Assembly (NCBI GenBank): GCA_016790225.1
Contig: JAEUOZ010000052.1
Span: 62,001-126,000 of the forward strand
Length of the DNA stretch: 64,000 bases
Direction: 5' to 3'
Source: Rubrivivax sp.
Lineage (GTDB): Bacteria; Pseudomonadota; Gammaproteobacteria; Burkholderiales; Burkholderiaceae
The position numbers were made by a program, and so were the translations under genes. Each line of letters starts with the position of its first letter. Position 1 is the stretch's first letter. Below are positions 61,339 through 64,000 of this stretch, piece by piece. The notes under the pieces are model-generated. The model was given only the letters and a program-made list of their open reading frames with translations. It was not told the origin of the DNA and searched no databases.

Positions 61339-62466
61339 ATGGACTGGCTCACTCATCACCGCCGCAGCGAGGAACTGGCAGCACGAGCTCATGAGCACGC
61401 GCGCTTGGGAGAGGCGTCGCAGGCCGAGGCGTTCTTTCGCGAAGCAGCGGAAGCCGAGCAAACAGCGTTGGGCCTCGTGGACGAGTCAAAGCCCCGAACC
61501 TTGGGTATCACCGCCGTCAGCGCGGTGTCGCTCTTGTACAAATCCAAGGCGTTCGAACGTGCGGAAGTGCTTGCACATCAATGCTTGGCCCGAACCGTGA
61601 TCACGGGAGCCGCGCGAGAGCAACTGGACGACTTGCTGCTGACGCTCTACAACGAACGCGACAAGCAACGCATGTCTGGCCATTTCCTTCCAGGGTCTGT
61701 CACTGTCGCCGTCAAGGGGGGAGAGGTTCTCCGCGGCGCAGCTCCGCTGGAACTCATCGTCGATAAGGTCAAGACGCTGCAGGCTATCTTCGTTCGGGTG
61801 GTCGAATGGCAGGCCAACAAGCCTCTGCGCCGGCGCGGCGGGCCGACCCGAGACATCTCGAGTGCATTCGAACCCTGGCTGGTGCAGGAGGCCCCTGCGA
61901 GCTTCCAGTTCTCGGTGGCCGTCAAAGTCAACGGCCAGCTCGACATGTTCAGCCCCGACCGACTGGAGGCCGCTGACATCGGTAGAAAGTTTCTCGACGT
62001 AGTGACGACCATCGCCACTGACGCTACGGGTGACGCGAGCAAGGAACTCGTGCCGGAAGACGACTACCGGGGGACGTTCAGGAAGCTGATTCGCAATCTG
62101 ACGCCGACTGGTGGTAGCTTCGAGTCGATGGTCATCTCCTCCAAGGAGCGCAGCGACACTGTCGTGGCGCTAGACGACACGACTCGGCCACTACTTGCGA
62201 GCGTTCTAAGGGCCGAGCAGGCCAAAGCCGACCCCGCTGCTGGCGAAGTGCCAGCAGAGTTCCGCGGAGTGCTTCGCGCCCTGGACCTCGACAAGGATTG
62301 GCTCAAGGTCGAAGTCGAAGACGGCACCCAGGTGGAGGTCCGTCAGCTGTCCCAGGCCGTGGACGATGTCATTGGCCCGATGGTGAATAAGAAGGTGACC
62401 GTCAGAGCTATCAAGACCCAGCGCGGCGAACTTCGCTTTTCCGACATCGAGTTGGCGGCGGACTGA
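61339..62466 (+). CDS. Unknown protein of accessory cassette, 375 aa
   Basis: Not recognised. 375 residues. The N-terminal 100 are helical and TPR-like (HHRRSEELAARAHEHARLGE, LYKSKAFERAEVLAHQCL). The centre is strand-rich (SFQFSVAVKVNGQLDMF). The C-terminal 100 form a compact domain with FRGVLRALDLDKDWLKVEVE, VDDVIGPMVNKKVTVRA and a closing RFSDIEL. No signal peptide or membrane helix. A purine-rich ribosome site (GAGAGG) lies before ATG 61339, inside the upstream gene. The 2-base gap to that gene implies a shared function. Confidence 0.65.
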   Translation: MDWLTHHRRSEELAARAHEHARLGEASQAEAFFREAAEAEQTALGLVDESKPRTLGITAVSAVSLLYKSKAFERAEVLAHQCLARTVITGAAREQLDDLLLTLYNERDKQRMSGHFLPGSVTVAVKGGEVLRGAAPLELIVDKVKTLQAIFVRVVEWQANKPLRRRGGPTRDISSAFEPWLVQEAPASFQFSVAVKVNGQLDMFSPDRLEAADIGRKFLDVVTTIATDATGDASKELVPEDDYRGTFRKLIRNLTPTGGSFESMVISSKERSDTVVALDDTTRPLLASVLRAEQAKADPAAGEVPAEFRGVLRALDLDKDWLKVEVEDGTQVEVRQLSQAVDDVIGPMVNKKVTVRAIKTQRGELRFSDIELAAD

Positions 62467-62499
62467 CCTACTTCCTACGCACGAAGGGACCCTCAACGC

Positions 62500-63315
62500 T
62501 CATTGAAGAAGGGACTGCACCCATGGCCAAGCTCGGGCGCCAGCGCCAACTACTGCGAGAACCGCAGTGATGGCTCCGACCAGCCAGTGCTCTTTCAGCC
62601 ACTCGCCCAAGGCTTTGAGCGACCGGCCATTGAGCTCCCACCAGGATGCAAGCGTCTTGAGGTCCCTGGCGTGAGCGCGGCTCGCGAAATTCGCCAAGAT
62701 ATCGACCTTGCGGAGTGTCGACTGGTGCAGCTTCACGAACTGCTTGTTCTCGAAGGCGTCAGCTTCCTGCTTCCCCGTCAAGAAGTCGCGCGCCGTAATC
62801 GAGTTGTGCTTCATCAGGCTCTCTAGCCTGGGGTGCGCGATATAGCCCACGCCGTAGATGCTGATAAGGATCCGCGACAGGTCCACGCGCTTGTCCTCAG
62901 CAACGCTGGCGACGGGCTTGCCGCCCAGCGCTTTGAGCCGGTTCTCGAGCGCTTCGAATCCATAGTTGGCGTCACGCATGTTCCAGTGCAACCACCGACA
63001 GTGAGGGCGCTCGCGAACGGCATCGAAAAAGTTCTCCAACATCTCCTTCTCGAGCTGGTCATAGTGCTGCTCAATGCTCTCAAGCAGCCCTTGACGCTCG
63101 GCGATGAGATGGATTGAAAAGGACTTGGTCTGACCCGAATCGAGGTTGCGGACGGCAATTGAAGTGACGCGCGGCGACTTCGGGTTGTCATCGCGGTCGT
63201 AGAAGCTCTCGCACGAGTAATGCACGACAACCGTATGCTCGGGTGGCTGGAACACTCCGTCCAGCTGCTCTCTGGCTCGCTTCCAGCTCTTGTAGAGCTC
63301 GCGTTGTTTGCCCAT
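62500..63315 (-). CDS. Unknown membrane-anchored protein, possible DEDD-nuclease-like fold
   Basis: Not firmly recognised. 271 residues: an N-terminal soluble domain and one C-terminal membrane helix (about 245-265, WLVGAITAVLAVVGAGARAW). The domain order suggests an RNase H/DnaQ-like fold: strand VVVHYSCESF, two strands RVTSIAVRNL and SFSIHLIAE, strand WLHWNMRD, then a helix KLHQSTLRKVDI. The first acidic pair is not canonical (Ser-Cys-Glu), so activity is doubtful. It converges with the two-gene unit upstream (33-base gap). It could be an effector or a housekeeping protein of unknown role. Confidence 0.6.
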   Translation of the reverse strand: MGKQRELYKSWKRAREQLDGVFQPPEHTVVVHYSCESFYDRDDNPKSPRVTSIAVRNLDSGQTKSFSIHLIAERQGLLESIEQHYDQLEKEMLENFFDAVRERPHCRWLHWNMRDANYGFEALENRLKALGGKPVASVAEDKRVDLSRILISIYGVGYIAHPRLESLMKHNSITARDFLTGKQEADAFENKQFVKLHQSTLRKVDILANFASRAHARDLKTLASWWELNGRSLKALGEWLKEHWLVGAITAVLAVVGAGARAWPWVQSLLQ

Positions 63316-64000
63316 CTTGATGCCCCAGTGAAGTGTTCCTGTTTGACTGTGCGGCGGACCTGAAGCTCACCCCTTTCGTCGACAGGCGCCCTGTGACTTG
63401 CGCTGCTCTTGCAAGTTCGGCTTCGCGCGCGACGAACCGAATGTGAAGTCAACGTCCAAGCTCCCAGACGACCGCATACCCGCGATGGTCGCTTTCGTTG
63501 GCTGGTGAGGTCGAGTCGTCGACATGCAGCGGGAGCAAGCCGCCATTTCAAGCCACGAGTTTATGGGTCAGCATCGCGCCCCATGCAGCTCGATGGGTAG
63601 GGCATTCCGGGCGGATCGCGTCACAGCGGCGCGGATTCGATTTCAACGACAGCAATGTTGCCGGAAACGTGAGTTCGATCATCGGCGGCCACCGACTCCT
63701 TTCGCTGCCGAGCAGCCATTGCGTCATCCAAGCCAAGCAGTGACCCAGCCGTGTCCGGCGCTCGGCTCACTAGGGCACGACTTGGAGCCTTGGGAGGCAG
63801 CTGCTTGGCGCATGTTCGTAGAACCCAGCGCGGCGCGAGGACTCGTCACCTAGGAGGGCTGGGGCACGACGCCCGACGGATAACCATGGCGGAGGCATTC
63901 GACGCTTTGTTGCACAACGGACCGGCTGACGCCGGTCAAAACCAGGCTCTGAGACCCCGAAAATTGACACTAAGTTGCCAGAACCCACGCCACTCCATGC
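63316..64000. other. 685-base end region without a recognisable gene
   Basis: Only short ORFs with no family signal on either strand. GC is intermediate. Possible promoter for the gene ending at 62500 near its start. The last 60 bases contain an AT-rich patch (GAAAATTGACACTAAG at 63959-63974) that could be a mobile-element edge, but the window ends before this can be judged. Confidence 0.45.

Noticed and set aside
63565..63650. tRNA-like string (AGCTCGATGGGTAGGGC followed by GGATTCGATTTC)
   Set aside because: A D-arm and a T-loop-like motif can be imagined, but no 5-base anticodon stem or 7-base acceptor stem pairs. It may be a decayed tRNA or chance.
63955..63985. Possible insertion-sequence end (minus strand GTGTCAATTTTC), with a vaguely similar GTGTCTACTTTC on the minus strand near 60529-60540
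   Set aside because: The two sites are in the same orientation, short and imperfect, and no transposase gene lies in the window.

Overview
The window is a 64-kb piece of a very GC-rich chromosome. Gene content, gene order and protein style fit a betaproteobacterium of the order Burkholderiales, probably near the Rubrivivax/Leptothrix/Methylibium group. This rests on family recognition and gene order (mreBCD-mrdAB, sucCD next to recX-recA, gatCAB, a GC-rich type IV pilin locus with its O-glycosylase), not on a database search. No rRNA, tRNA, CRISPR array or intact insertion sequence was found. The first and last few hundred bases are cut by the window.

Layout. 1-8.5 kb: two envelope lipoproteins, glmU, and a translationally coupled leftward run tsaB-rimI-udg-GGDEF/EAL, with dacB (PBP4) leaving in the other direction. 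8.5-16.5 kb: a hemerythrin-like protein, an eroded piece of ccoG, an OmpW porin, two tandem SGNH-type lipoproteins, tsaC, purK and purE, a low-GC orphan helical-repeat ORF wedged between purE and a terminator, and a histone-H1-tailed SWIB protein. 16.6-27.1 kb: a small holin-like membrane protein, the pbpC/alpha-2-macroglobulin pair, the M48 protease bepA, and moaC. 27.2-38 kb: pilin O-glycosylase, pilA with a sigma-54 promoter and intrinsic terminator, a cyclic-nucleotide-phosphodiesterase-like MBL protein, an FHA/PP2C/Ser-Thr kinase signalling set, TerC, sucDC, a stump of a DUF2889 gene, recX and recA with a LexA box. 38-52 kb: a TctDE-like two-component system, the complete elongasome operon mreBCD-mrdA-rodA, gatCAB, a DUF4124 protein, pyrE and xth.

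52-60 kb is more individual: a sigma-54 activator with a Cys/His-rich PAS domain, an orphan Rieske protein, an intact ccoG, an unknown gene divergent from a WYL regulator across a perfect inverted repeat, and a LysR regulator divergent from an alpha/beta hydrolase. 60.2-64 kb is an accessory tail of lower GC with three unrecognised genes, one of them membrane-anchored with a possible nuclease-like fold.

The conserved parts mainly build and shape the cell envelope (GlmU, PBP4, PBP1C/A2M, BepA, MreBCD/PBP2/RodA). The parts that deserve follow-up are the Rieske/CcoG/sigma-54 cluster, the WYL-controlled unknown gene, the terminal three-gene cassette, the purE-displacing ORF, and the unusually tight divergent and convergent gene junctions, where start codons or whole promoters must lie inside the opposing gene.
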